A stretch of DNA of 64,000 bases from Pseudomonas laurylsulfativorans (GTDB lineage: Bacteria; Pseudomonadota; Gammaproteobacteria; Pseudomonadales; Pseudomonadaceae). Each line of letters opens with the position of its first letter. Position 1 is the first letter of the stretch. The stretch is taken from NCBI RefSeq assembly GCF_002906155.1, contig NZ_MUJK01000004.1, positions 496,001-560,000 of the forward strand. The letters run 5' to 3'. Below the pieces are notes generated by a model, which ran no database searches, had not been told where the DNA came from, and saw nothing but the letters and a program-made list of their open reading frames with translations. This document shows positions 17,091-25,766 of this stretch, in pieces. The position numbers and the translations under genes are program-made.

Positions 17091-17491
17091 CAGGCATCAC
17101 GCAACAGGTCGTTGGCATTGAGCAGCTCGTAGGCAATCTCCGGGCGCTTTTCCATGGCGCGGCGAATGGCGGCGGGGATGTTGGCGCGGGTCTTTCGGCA
17201 CAGTCCAGGCAGCTCGCCAACCTGGATGCCGATGCCGCGCATGGTGCGCACTTCATTGAAGCCGGGGGCGATGTTCACGCGAATGCCCAACTGCTCGAAC
17301 ATGCGTCGCTGCACGTGCTCAAGATCGCTCAGGCTCTGCAGGTTTTCCAGGCGTTCGATCAGGCGTTTTTCTTCGTTGCGGGTCAGAAACAGAATGCGCA
17401 GGTCAGCCCCTGGTGTTTCCAGCAACGGGTCACGCCCGCAGTCGCAGGCGCCGGGCGGGCAGGGTGAGCGGATTGCAGCGGTGGTGGTCAT
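17090..17491 (-). CDS. Conserved hypothetical protein with N-terminal Cys-rich motif
   Basis: 133 residues from ATG 17491; a TTG 9 nt earlier is the alternative. The start holds CPPGACDCGRDPLL, a possible metal-binding cluster of three Cys. A helical middle follows (LTRNEEKRLIERLENLQSLSDLEHVQRRM), then a C-terminal half resembling a small helix-hairpin domain. It is coupled to the HD-domain gene downstream by a one-base overlap. I do not recognise the family. Confidence 0.7.
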   Translation of the reverse strand: MTTTAAIRSPCPPGACDCGRDPLLETPGADLRILFLTRNEEKRLIERLENLQSLSDLEHVQRRMFEQLGIRVNIAPGFNEVRTMRGIGIQVGELPGLCRKTRANIPAAIRRAMEKRPEIAYELLNANDLLRDA

Positions 17492-17558
17492 GGGGATCAA
17501 TCATAGAGCGCTGTGATTGAGTTTGCCCATAGGGATTTGATGGGTATGCAAAAGCAAT

Positions 17559-17710
17559 GTGGGAGCGAGCTGTGGCGAGGGGGCTTGCCCCCGTTGGGCT
17601 GCGAAGCAGCCCCAAAATTTCCGATGTATCGAAGATCTTGTGAGTGCTGCGCACTCAAACGGGGCGGTTCGGCGTTCCGACAAGCCCCTCGCCACAGCCC
17701 GCTCCCACAG
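17559..17710. repeat. Nested REP elements
   Basis: Outer arms GTGGGAGCGAGC/GCTCCCAC enclose inner arms TGTGGCGAGGGGGCTTG / CAAGCCCCTCGCCACA. One REP type thus sits inside another, with degenerate central hairpins. Confidence 0.8.
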
Positions 17711-17733
17711 GGGGGGCGGTGAACTTGTTTAAC

Positions 17734-20019
17734 TTATTTCAGTACCAGCATCCGATACACGCCGTCCTCGACTTCGATCCCGTGGGTGTCATGGGTGAAG
17801 CCAGGGAAGGATTTGTCGAAGGCTTCCAGGGCCTTGAGATACGCCAGCAACGGGCCGTCCGCCGGACCTGCGTTCTCACCCGGCATGAGCAACGGAATGC
17901 CTGGCGGGTACGGCACGATACCGGTTGCCGCGAGGCGTCCGGCGGCCTGGTCGAGGGTGACCAGTTCGATGTCGTTGCGCACCAGTTTTTCGTAGGCCTC
18001 CACCGGGCTGAACTCGGCTTGTGGCAGGGTGCCGAAGGCCTGGGACATGTTGGCGGTGGTCTTGTGTTTCTTCATGGCAGCGAAGATTTCGTCGGCCAGG
18101 TCCTTCAGGCCCATGCCGGCATAGCGTTGCTGGTGGGCGTTGTACAGGTCCGGCAGGCACAACTCGAGTTCGGCGTTGTCGTCGTAGTCACGCTTGAAGT
18201 CGAGCAGGGCGTTGAGCAGCGTGCCCCACTTGCCTTTGGTGATGCCGATGGAGAACAGGAACAGGATGGTGAAGTCGGTGGTCTTCTCGACCACGATACC
18301 CTGACGACCCAGGTAGGCCGTGACCACACAGGCCGGGATACCGGAGGCGAGAAGGTTGCCGTCGTCGCCCATGCCCGGGCTGAGCACCGAGACCTTGATC
18401 GGGTCCAGCATGCAGTAGCCTTCTTCGATGTCGCCGAAGCCGTGCCATACCGCGTTCGGGTGCAGGACCCAGCAGTTCGGGTCGGTTTTCAGCGTGACCG
18501 GGTCGACTTCATGGAACGGTACGGTCGCTGCGCCCACCTGTACGGTCGGCGGCTGCCAACAGGTGAAGAACCAATTGTCCTTGCTCAGCATCTCGCTGTG
18601 CATGCGCGAGAGCACCTGGCGGAAGCTGATCGCTTCTTCGATCGACTCGCTGGTGAGGATCTGCCCGCTCGGTGCTTCCATCATGGCCGAGCTGACGTCG
18701 CAGGACGCCATGATCGCGTAGTTCGGCGAGGTCGAGGCGTGCATCATGTACGACTCGTTGAAGCGCGCGTGTTCGATCGGGTTACGGCCGTCGCGCACGT
18801 GGATCATCGAGGCCTGGGACAGGGCGGCCAGCAACTTGTGGGTCGACTGGGTGGCGAACACGGTCGGCTTGGACTTGTCGTGGTCGGCCGGATTGCCGTG
18901 CATGGCATGGCGCCCGGTGTACAGCGGGTTGAAGCGTGCATAGCCATACCAGGCTTCGTCGAAGTGCAGACGGTCGACGCTCTCGCCCAGCAGGTCTTCG
19001 ACGCGGGTGACGTTGTAGGTCAGGCCATCGTAGGTGGAGTTGGTGACAATCGCGTGCACCGGCGTCGGGTCGATACCTTTCTTGACCAGCGGGTTGTTGG
19101 CGATGGCGGCTTTGACGCCTTCGGCGCTCAGGGTCTGCGGCAGGATCGGGCCGATGATGCCGTAGCGGTTGCGGGTCGGTACCAGGTAGGTCGGAATCGC
19201 CCCGGACAGGGTCATCGCATGCTCGGCGGACTTGTGGCAATTGCGGTCGCACAGGGCGATCTGGTTGCGCGTGACGCTGGCCATGAGGATGACGCGGTTG
19301 GACATCGACGAACCGTTGGTCACGTAGTAGGTGCGGTGGGCGCCGAAGACCTTGGCGGCATAGCGCTCGCCCTGGCCGATGGGGCCGCTGTGATCGAGCA
19401 GCGAGCCCAGTTCGCCGACCGAGATCGACAGGTCGGAACGCAACAGGTTCTCGCCGAAGAACTCGTAGAAGGCCCGCCCCGCGGTGCTTTTGAGGAAGGC
19501 TGTACCGCCGGCATGGCCTGGGGTGTGCCACGAGTATTCATAGGTGCGGGCAAACTTCACCAGTGCGCCGAACATCGGCGGCAGGGCGGCCTGGCGGTAA
19601 CGCTCGATAGCGGCCAGGATGCGCCCGCTGAGGAAGCGCGAGGTGTCCTCGGGCAGCCAGATGAAGTCGTCGGCGTGTTGCATCACCAGCAACGGAATGC
19701 TTGAGGCGGTGGTACGGTCGCTGATCAGGAACACCGGCACACGTGTGTTGCGCTCGCGCAGTTTGACCAGCAGTTTGATGCAGTCGGCGTGGCCTTCGCT
19801 GGTGTCCATTTCCCATCGGATGAGCACGCATTGAACGGCAGGGTCCGAGCGCAGGATCGATGCGGCATCCGTGAGACTTTCCGAGGCCAGTACACTGACG
19901 CCCCGTCCTTCTACGTCGTGGACCAGTTGGTCCAAGGCGCGGCCGAATACCGTTCGCTTGTCCGGCGGACTGCTGACCAATAGCGCCAGCATTCCGAGCG
20001 AGTGTTTATATTCCGTCAT
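17734..20019 (-). CDS. ldcA: Lysine/ornithine/arginine decarboxylase, LdcA-like
   Basis: 761 residues. An N-terminal receiver-like wing domain (1-130) is followed by the PLP-dependent core with cofactor Lys395 in STHKLLAALSQ, and TPGHAGGTAF and HFDEAWYGYARF motifs, then a C-terminal domain. Length and layout match the Orn/Lys/Arg decarboxylase family. The pairing with a basic amino-acid antiporter 16 bp upstream reproduces P. aeruginosa PA1818 (ldcA)-PA1819, from which lysine decarboxylase is favoured (inference); arginine or ornithine remain possible. GGAGG precedes the ATG. Confidence 0.88.
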   Translation of the reverse strand: MTEYKHSLGMLALLVSSPPDKRTVFGRALDQLVHDVEGRGVSVLASESLTDAASILRSDPAVQCVLIRWEMDTSEGHADCIKLLVKLRERNTRVPVFLISDRTTASSIPLLVMQHADDFIWLPEDTSRFLSGRILAAIERYRQAALPPMFGALVKFARTYEYSWHTPGHAGGTAFLKSTAGRAFYEFFGENLLRSDLSISVGELGSLLDHSGPIGQGERYAAKVFGAHRTYYVTNGSSMSNRVILMASVTRNQIALCDRNCHKSAEHAMTLSGAIPTYLVPTRNRYGIIGPILPQTLSAEGVKAAIANNPLVKKGIDPTPVHAIVTNSTYDGLTYNVTRVEDLLGESVDRLHFDEAWYGYARFNPLYTGRHAMHGNPADHDKSKPTVFATQSTHKLLAALSQASMIHVRDGRNPIEHARFNESYMMHASTSPNYAIMASCDVSSAMMEAPSGQILTSESIEEAISFRQVLSRMHSEMLSKDNWFFTCWQPPTVQVGAATVPFHEVDPVTLKTDPNCWVLHPNAVWHGFGDIEEGYCMLDPIKVSVLSPGMGDDGNLLASGIPACVVTAYLGRQGIVVEKTTDFTILFLFSIGITKGKWGTLLNALLDFKRDYDDNAELELCLPDLYNAHQQRYAGMGLKDLADEIFAAMKKHKTTANMSQAFGTLPQAEFSPVEAYEKLVRNDIELVTLDQAAGRLAATGIVPYPPGIPLLMPGENAGPADGPLLAYLKALEAFDKSFPGFTHDTHGIEVEDGVYRMLVLK

Positions 20020-20035
20020 GATTGAACCTCCACAG

Positions 20036-21421
20036 TTAATTCAGATTGTTGACCGGCACTGGCTCGGCAGTGAGGTGCTGCGCGCTGACGGTTTGCGTCG
20101 GTACGCTGTTGTTGAGTGCTTCGAGGCGGATCAGGCGGTTGTTGACGAAGCCGAACAGGGTGTAGCCGAAGATGGTGGCCACGCCGCCCAGCATCAGGGC
20201 CTGCTCACCGGAGCTGTACAGCGCCAGGTAGCTGTAGGCCGCCGCGATCAAGGCAATGATGTTGGTCGCCAGGGCCTTGCTTTCTGGCACGTTGGAGACT
20301 TTCTGCATGGTCATCAGTGCGGCCATGGACAGGATGTATGGCACCAGGTTGGTGACCACCGCGAGGTTGACCAAGGTGTCGAACTGCTTGCTCAGGTCAG
20401 GACTGATGGTGAGCAGGGCCAGCGCGGTCTGCGCCGCCAGCAGCACGAGCATGCCGATGATCGGCGTTCCCGCTTTATTGCCCTTGGCAAAGATTGGCAG
20501 GAAGTAACCAGTGTCCGCCGAGCTTTTGTACACCTGGGCGATGGTGAACTGCCAACCCAGCAGCGAACCGATACAGGCAAGCACCATGGCCGCCATCACG
20601 ATGTCGCCAACCATCGGGGTGAACATCTTGGCGAATACCAGGCCGAACGGCGCGGTGGACGCGACCAGTTCTTCGTTGCCGACGATACCGAAGATCACGT
20701 TGGTGGAGACGATGTAGATCACCGCCGCACCCAGGGTGCCGCCCAGTACGGCAATCGGCACGTTGCGCTCAGGGTTTTCCACCGCGTCGGTGTTGGCGCA
20801 AGCCGATTCCAGGCCGAGGAAGGCCCACAGGGTGATCGCCACCGAGGCGCCGGCCGCTTCGAACCAGCTCTTGTCGTGCGGGTTCCAGCCAGCGGCGTAG
20901 ACGCTGCTGTCGAACCAGAACCAGCCCACCGTGGACACCAGCACCACCGGCGCAATGACACCCCAGACGGTGATCGCGCCGATCCGGCCGGTAATGCTCG
21001 CGCCGCCAAAGTTGGCGAAGGTAGTGATCCACAACAAGGCAATGGTTGCGAGACCTACTTGCAGTGAATCAAGTTTTACTCCGAACAACGTCTGTATATA
21101 GCCAACCGCAGTGATACTGATCGCCACGTTGGCAATCAATAGCGAGAGTCCGTAGGTGTAGTTGGTGATGTAGTTACCCGCTTTACCGAATGTGTATTCG
21201 GCATAACCACCCATGCCGCCGGTCTTGCGGCTGAGCATCCCGCATCGCGCAAAGGCGTAGGCCAGAGCGAGGGAGCCGGTGGCCGTCACCAGCCAGGAGA
21301 GGATTGAAATTGCACCGACTTCCGCGAGTTTCGTCGGTAGTAGCACAATGCCTGAACCCAACATGTTGACGGCGGTCAACATTGTCAGTTGCCCCACACT
21401 CATTTTCTTTGCGACTGACAT
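20036..21421 (-). CDS. Basic amino acid/polyamine antiporter (APC family)
   Basis: 461 residues with about 12 membrane segments. The first is MLGSGIVLLPTKLAEVGAISI, with the APC GSG(I/V) motif of CadB/AdiC/PotE antiporters, followed by GGMGGYAEYTFGKAGNYITNYTYG. It precedes the decarboxylase gene by 16 bp, so it probably exchanges lysine for cadaverine across the inner membrane (inference). Most similar in context to PA1819. Confidence 0.88.
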   Translation of the reverse strand: MSVAKKMSVGQLTMLTAVNMLGSGIVLLPTKLAEVGAISILSWLVTATGSLALAYAFARCGMLSRKTGGMGGYAEYTFGKAGNYITNYTYGLSLLIANVAISITAVGYIQTLFGVKLDSLQVGLATIALLWITTFANFGGASITGRIGAITVWGVIAPVVLVSTVGWFWFDSSVYAAGWNPHDKSWFEAAGASVAITLWAFLGLESACANTDAVENPERNVPIAVLGGTLGAAVIYIVSTNVIFGIVGNEELVASTAPFGLVFAKMFTPMVGDIVMAAMVLACIGSLLGWQFTIAQVYKSSADTGYFLPIFAKGNKAGTPIIGMLVLLAAQTALALLTISPDLSKQFDTLVNLAVVTNLVPYILSMAALMTMQKVSNVPESKALATNIIALIAAAYSYLALYSSGEQALMLGGVATIFGYTLFGFVNNRLIRLEALNNSVPTQTVSAQHLTAEPVPVNNLN

Positions 21422-21603
21422 TCCGTTGCCTCACTTAGTTGGCGATTGAGAGTCTTAGCTATAGCAAAGGATTGAAAACTCGCAAGAAATGGCATCCGCC
21501 ATCTCGTTTTTGCACTAGTTTGCAAAAAGGGCAGGATGCTGGCCCCCAAGTTAAAAAATCCCCCGCAAAATTACTTCATTTTCAGATAGTTAAATAGGTC
21601 AAG

Positions 21604-21933
21604 ATGCGCAAGATATGGATCGCGTTAATCCCGCTAGTAGTTGCGGGTATTGGCAATTCGGCGCAAGCCAAAGAACTGGCCAGCAATGATAAGTACATGT
21701 GCAGCTGGGGTGCGGGCACCGCTGCAAGGGCACAGGAGCTCAAGCTCTCCGGCGTTTCCCTGTATGCCGCCCGGCAGAAAATACAGGTCTACAAATTTTC
21801 CAAATCCTGGATGCGCATGATGGCACTTGGCATTACAGAACAAACTTATGACAGTCCGTCGCGATTGAAACCGACTGCCGTACGGCAGAGCTTTTATGAG
21901 GACTGCGTCAGGTACAAGTTGGCGCGTAAATGA
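21604..21933 (+). CDS. Small exported hypothetical protein
   Basis: 109 residues with a signal peptide (cleavage after AQA at about 22). The mature part has a Cys in KYMCSWG, and another in EDCVRYK near the C-terminus, probably disulfide-bonded. No family recognised. Transcribed alone; the upstream 180 bp is AT-richer and holds the divergent promoters with the antiporter gene. Confidence 0.65.
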   Translation: MRKIWIALIPLVVAGIGNSAQAKELASNDKYMCSWGAGTAARAQELKLSGVSLYAARQKIQVYKFSKSWMRMMALGITEQTYDSPSRLKPTAVRQSFYEDCVRYKLARK

Positions 21934-22053
21934 AGAAGCGGGCGTCGGTCGGATAGACCACGGTGTGGCCCAGTGACGTCTATATTGATTGACCATCCCT
22001 GCGACCGGATGGGGTGTTAAACCGGTTTCTTACAACTCAATCAGGAGGTCACC

Positions 22054-22470
22054 ATGAGCCAGATCGATAAAGTGTTGTACACCGCCCAGACCCACACCAC
22101 CGGCGGGCGCGACGGCGCGTCCCGCAGCTCCGACGGAATTCTCGATGTGAAGCTGTCGTCGCCAGGTGCGGGCGGTGGCGGTACGAACCCCGAGCAACTG
22201 TTCGCTGCCGGATGGTCAGCCTGTTTCATCGGCGCCATGCAGGTTGCGGCCAGGGAGATGAAAGTGGCGTTGCCCAAGGATGTGGCCGTCGATGCCGAAG
22301 TCGACCTGGGCACCAATGAAGGCGGCTATCTGCTCCAGGCGCGGCTCAATGTCAGCCTGCCGGGGCTGGATCGTGAGACCGCGCAGAAAATCGTCGACAC
22401 CGGGCACCAGTACTGCCCGTACTCGAAAGCCACGCGCAACAACATCAACGTCGTACTCAAGCTGGTTTGA
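22054..22470 (+). CDS. ohr: Organic hydroperoxide resistance protein
   Basis: 138 residues of the OsmC/Ohr family. The two redox Cys are Cys57 (AAGWSACFIGAM) and Cys121 (HQYCPYSKATR), and Arg20-type residues lie in the conserved GGRDG start. It reduces organic hydroperoxides to alcohols with lipoylated protein as reductant. AGGAGGT precedes the ATG by 6 nt. No ohrR regulator gene is adjacent. Confidence 0.93.
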   Translation: MSQIDKVLYTAQTHTTGGRDGASRSSDGILDVKLSSPGAGGGGTNPEQLFAAGWSACFIGAMQVAAREMKVALPKDVAVDAEVDLGTNEGGYLLQARLNVSLPGLDRETAQKIVDTGHQYCPYSKATRNNINVVLKLV

Positions 22471-22491
22471 ATCGGCGGGCGTCCACCATTT

Positions 22492-22576
22492 CTGTAGGAG
22501 CTGGCTTGCCAGCGATGGCGACCACGAGATCGGCGCAAGGCTCGAGGGCAAATCGCCGGCAAGCCGGCTCCTACAC
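22492..22576. repeat. REP pair (REPIN)
   Basis: Inverted GTAGGAGCTGGCTTGCCAG / CCGGCAAGCCGGCTCCTAC arms between convergent ohr and the PCu(A)C gene. Confidence 0.9.
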
Positions 22577-22591
22577 GGTGTCACGCGTGCA

Positions 22592-23101
22592 TCAATTCAT
22601 CTTGCTGTGATCGTGCTTCATCGCGCTGTGATCCATGGTGCCGATCGCCTTGGCAACGGCTTCAACCTGAATCGACTCTTTCTCACCCTTGGCGTCTTCC
22701 ACGGTCAGGGTTAGCGGCACCTTGTCGCCTTCCTTGATCTGGCCCGTCAGGTTCATGAGCATGATGTGGTAGCCGTTGGGATCGAAGCTCACCGCTTTCC
22801 CGGCGGGCAGCGCAACGGACTGCACCTGCTGCATTTTCATCACGTCGTCTTTCATGCTCATTTCATGAATCTGTACGAGCCCGGCAACCGGCGTCTGCAC
22901 GCTCAGCAGTTTGCTGTCGCTGCTCGCAGTGACGGTCATGAAGGCACCGCTCGACGGCTGGCCGGCCACGGTGGCGCGGACCCAGGCGTCCTTGACTTCA
23001 GTTTGTGCCGATGCCTGAAAGGCCAGGCCAACCAGGGACAGGCCCAGCGCCAGTTGCCTGCAACGTTGTGCGAAACGGTTTCTAGCCTGCGGTGCATTCA
23101 T
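22592..23101 (-). CDS. Periplasmic copper chaperone PCu(A)C
   Basis: 169 residues with a signal peptide (cleavage near AQT at about 33). The copper site of the family is visible: VQIHEMSM ... KMQQV ... GYHIMLMNL, together with the family start VKDAWVRATVAGQPSSGAFM. A His/Met-rich tail (MDHSAMKHDHSKMN) adds further possible copper ligands. It delivers Cu(I) to cytochrome oxidase CuA. It follows the SCO gene with only one base between, and has GGAGG upstream. Confidence 0.9.
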   Translation of the reverse strand: MNAPQARNRFAQRCRQLALGLSLVGLAFQASAQTEVKDAWVRATVAGQPSSGAFMTVTASSDSKLLSVQTPVAGLVQIHEMSMKDDVMKMQQVQSVALPAGKAVSFDPNGYHIMLMNLTGQIKEGDKVPLTLTVEDAKGEKESIQVEAVAKAIGTMDHSAMKHDHSKMN

Positions 23102-23102
23102 T

Positions 23103-23708
23103 TCAGCAAACCTCCATCACGGTGAGCAGGTCTTCTGCGCACTCTTGGGCCGTCAGGGACGCGGACAGTCCCAGGCGCAGATTGCCCCGGGAGTCGAAGA
23201 CATAGCTGGTCGCGGTATGGGAGAGGGTATAGGTATCGCCGCTCGGTACTTTCTCGAAGAACACACCGAACTCCTTGGCGGTGGCAGCGGTTTCTTCCAG
23301 GGTGCCGTACAGCGCTTCGAAACTCGGGTCGAATGCCTTGACGTACTTGTCGAGCAGCTCCGGGGTGTCGCGCTCTGGGTCCAGGGTGACGAAGACCACC
23401 TGCAGCCTTTCGCCATCACGACCCATCAGCTTCTTGGCCTGCGCGGCGCGGGCCAGGGTGGTCGGGCACACGGCCGGGCATTGGGTGAAACCGAAGAACA
23501 CCATCGGCATCAGGCCACGATAGCTGCCCAGCATCCGGGTTTCGCCCTGGGTGTCCGTGAGCTTGAAGTTGCGCCCCATGATCTTGTCGCTGAGGTCTTT
23601 GCCGTACTTGAACGACAGCTTGCTGCTGTCGTCGCAACCGGCGAGCAGGCCCAGGCTCAACAGGCCCATGCCTTGCAGGACGGTTCGGCGGTTATACAAA
23701 GTACTCAT
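23103..23708 (-). CDS. SCO1/SenC-family protein
   Basis: 201 residues from ATG 23708; an upstream in-frame extension carries no family similarity. The N-terminal signal/lipobox is LLAGCDD. The thioredoxin-like fold carries the copper/thiol motif C-x3-C in FTQCPAVCPTT and the His of LSHTATSYVFDSRG. SCO proteins mature the CuA centre of cytochrome c oxidase. It forms an operon with the PCu(A)C chaperone downstream. Confidence 0.9.
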   Translation of the reverse strand: MSTLYNRRTVLQGMGLLSLGLLAGCDDSSKLSFKYGKDLSDKIMGRNFKLTDTQGETRMLGSYRGLMPMVFFGFTQCPAVCPTTLARAAQAKKLMGRDGERLQVVFVTLDPERDTPELLDKYVKAFDPSFEALYGTLEETAATAKEFGVFFEKVPSGDTYTLSHTATSYVFDSRGNLRLGLSASLTAQECAEDLLTVMEVC

Positions 23709-23875
23709 GAAAAAAAGCATCCTGTTGAACAGGCTGAACTGACAGCGTGATGGCTGTACAGACGAAAAAATCGCGGGGATGTTAACAAACTGTGCCGGTG
23801 GATGAGGCGCGGATGCGACCATTGGACCTTTGCTGCGGCGTGACATAGTGTCGCGCCATCAGGGTGAAAGTGCTC

Positions 23876-24044
23876 TTGTGGCGAGGGGCTTTTGTGGCGA
23901 GGGGGCTTGCCCTCGTTCGGCTGCGCAGCAGTCGCAAAGCCGGTATATGCGGTTTACCTGACAAACTGCATCGCCTGTATTTGGGACTACTTCGTAGTCC
24001 AGCGGGGGCAAGCCCCCTCGCCACAGGCAAGCTCACTCGCCACA
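23876..24044. repeat. Complex REP cluster
   Basis: Two overlapping TGTGGCGAGGGG starts (23876 and 23894) pair with CCCCCTCGCCACA and CTCGCCACAA ends, with inner GGCTGCGCAGCAGTC and GGACTACTTCGTAGTCC hairpins. It fills most of the 352-bp gap between the SCO gene and chaN; no gene is seen there. Confidence 0.8.
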
Positions 24045-24060
24045 ATGTTTGCGCTTACGT

Positions 24061-24945
24061 TTAACGACGCAGCTTCGCGCAATGATCCTGTTCCGGCTGT
24101 GCGGCGGTGTACCACACGTAATCCGCGCTGTCGGCGGTCACGGTCTTGCCCGCTTCGGCCAGGATCAGCACCGCATTGCCTTCACCGGCACCCAGGTCCT
24201 TGAGGTGCAGTGGCACCCCCAGATCCTTGCGCACATGGAAGGCCCCGGCCAGCAGCAATGCAGGTGTCGGTGCGGCCATCAGGCGTTCGGCCATGCGCCG
24301 GTCACGCTGTTGCTGCACGGCGAGCATTGCCGGCATCTGTGCTTCGGGCAACAGGCCACAATGGGATTCGCGGATGTCGTCGAGCAAGGTCGCCTGCACC
24401 TGTTGGGTGGTGGACGCTTCACCCGTGAGCACCGGGCGCTGTTTATAGATCTGCATGATCTGCGCGCGATCCAGGTTCGCCGCCAGTAGCGGATAGGGTT
24501 GGCGCAGCGCGTAGGTGACGAGGGCGCCATAGACGCTCCAGTCCCAATTGGCCTGCCAGGCCAGCGCCGTGAACGCGTCGGCCGGTGGCTGGCCAGCGCG
24601 GGTCGCGACCTGCGCGGCATCGACTTTGGCCTGTTGATCGGGGTTGAGCATTTCCATCAGCAGGCTGCCCTGGGGGCGTTGTGCCGCCAGCTCGCGCAGC
24701 AACCACAATTGCAGGGCGTGATGGTCCGGGTTGTCGTGCTGTTCACCGACCAGAACCCGCGGTGCGGCGGCCAGGCGCTCGACCAGTTCCTGCGGGGTCA
24801 GCGTGCGACCGCTGGCGAGTTCGCGGATGACACCGAGGTCGGCGTGATCGCGTCCTTGCGGGGCAATCGGTGTCGGGGGCGGCGTTACAGAATGGGATTG
24901 GCAGGCAGCCAACAGGCTAAATGCACACAGCAACAGAAAGCGCAT
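24061..24945 (-). CDS. ChaN-family lipoprotein
   Basis: 294 residues with a lipobox LLAACQS (Cys15). The ChaN/haem-binding-uptake (Tiki-like) domain is seen in RVLVGEQHDNPDHHALQLWLLREL (about 63-86), with metal/haem-site His residues, and the later MAERLMAAPTPALLLAGAFHVRKDLGVP. Family members bind heme or are iron-regulated. Its place right after hmuUV fits a heme-uptake role. It is separated from hmuV by a hairpin with a weak T tract. Confidence 0.85.
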   Translation of the reverse strand: MRFLLLCAFSLLAACQSHSVTPPPTPIAPQGRDHADLGVIRELASGRTLTPQELVERLAAAPRVLVGEQHDNPDHHALQLWLLRELAAQRPQGSLLMEMLNPDQQAKVDAAQVATRAGQPPADAFTALAWQANWDWSVYGALVTYALRQPYPLLAANLDRAQIMQIYKQRPVLTGEASTTQQVQATLLDDIRESHCGLLPEAQMPAMLAVQQQRDRRMAERLMAAPTPALLLAGAFHVRKDLGVPLHLKDLGAGEGNAVLILAEAGKTVTADSADYVWYTAAQPEQDHCAKLRR

Positions 24946-24957
24946 CGGTTTTCCTTA

Positions 24958-24994
24958 AATAGATAGAAGCCCCCCGATCAAGGACGGAGGGGGC
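24958..24994 (-). terminator. Possible terminator or attenuator after hmuV
   Basis: On the minus strand GCCCCC ... GGGGGC stem followed by TTCTATCTATTT. It lies between hmuV and chaN, so read-through would be needed for cotranscription. Confidence 0.5.
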
Positions 24995-24998
24995 GGTC

Positions 24999-25766
24999 TC
25001 AGCGCGCGATGATCAACGGGTGGCCACGTTCCGGGTGTTGGTGAATCAGCACTTCCAACCCATACACCGCCGCCAGCGCTTCGGCGGTCAGGACGTCTGC
25101 CGGAGGGCCATAGGCGTGGGGCAGGCCTTGTTGCAACAACAGCAGTTGATCGCAGTAGCGTGCGGCCAGGTTGAGGTCGTGCAGAATCACCAGCACGGCG
25201 GCCCCGCGCTCGGCGAAGTCGCGCACGGCTTGCAAAATGGTGTGCTGGTGCAGCGGATCGAGCATCGACGTCGGTTCATCGAGCAACAGGGTTTGTCCTT
25301 CGGCCCCCGGCCAGAGTTGCGCGAGCACCCGCGCCAGATGCACGCGCTGGCGTTCACCGCCGGACAGGGCCAGATAGCTGCGTTCGGCCAGGTGCAGGGC
25401 GTCGGCGCAGCGCAGCGCCTCGGCGACAATTTCGCCATCGCGCACACGACCGCTGGCGTGAGGCAAACGCCCCATGCCGACGACTTCATTGACCGAGAAG
25501 GCAAAGTTCAGGCTTGAGCTTTGCGGCAGCACCGCCAGGCGTTTGGCCCGTTCCTGACCCGGCCAGTCGGCAAGCGGACGCTCGTCGAGGCTGACGGTGC
25601 CTTCGCTGCTCGCCAGTTCGCCGCACAACGCGGCGAGCAGGGTGCTTTTGCCGGCGCCGTTCGGTCCCAGCACGCCGAGTACTTCACCGGGGCGCAATTG
25701 GATATCGATGTTCGCCAGTACCGTGCGGTTGCCACGACGTACCAGCAGGTTGTTTGCCCGCAACAT
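24999..25766 (-). CDS. hmuV: Heme ABC transporter ATP-binding protein
   Basis: 255 residues. Walker A GPNGAGKST (about 35-43), signature LSGGERQRVHLARVL, Walker B LLLDEPTSMLD, and H-loop VLVILHDLNLAARY identify an FecE/HmuV-type importer ATPase. Its start overlaps the end of the permease gene by one base. With HmuU it would energise heme import across the inner membrane, but the cognate binding protein gene is a remnant here. Confidence 0.92.
   Translation of the reverse strand: MLRANNLLVRRGNRTVLANIDIQLRPGEVLGVLGPNGAGKSTLLAALCGELASSEGTVSLDERPLADWPGQERAKRLAVLPQSSSLNFAFSVNEVVGMGRLPHASGRVRDGEIVAEALRCADALHLAERSYLALSGGERQRVHLARVLAQLWPGAEGQTLLLDEPTSMLDPLHQHTILQAVRDFAERGAAVLVILHDLNLAARYCDQLLLLQQGLPHAYGPPADVLTAEALAAVYGLEVLIHQHPERGHPLIIAR

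Noticed and set aside
17644..19704. Long 686-codon open frame on the plus strand
   Set aside because: It is antisense to the decarboxylase gene, whose PLP site and family length are clear. The product is low-complexity Val/Gly/His/Arg-rich, as expected for a shadow in GC-rich DNA.
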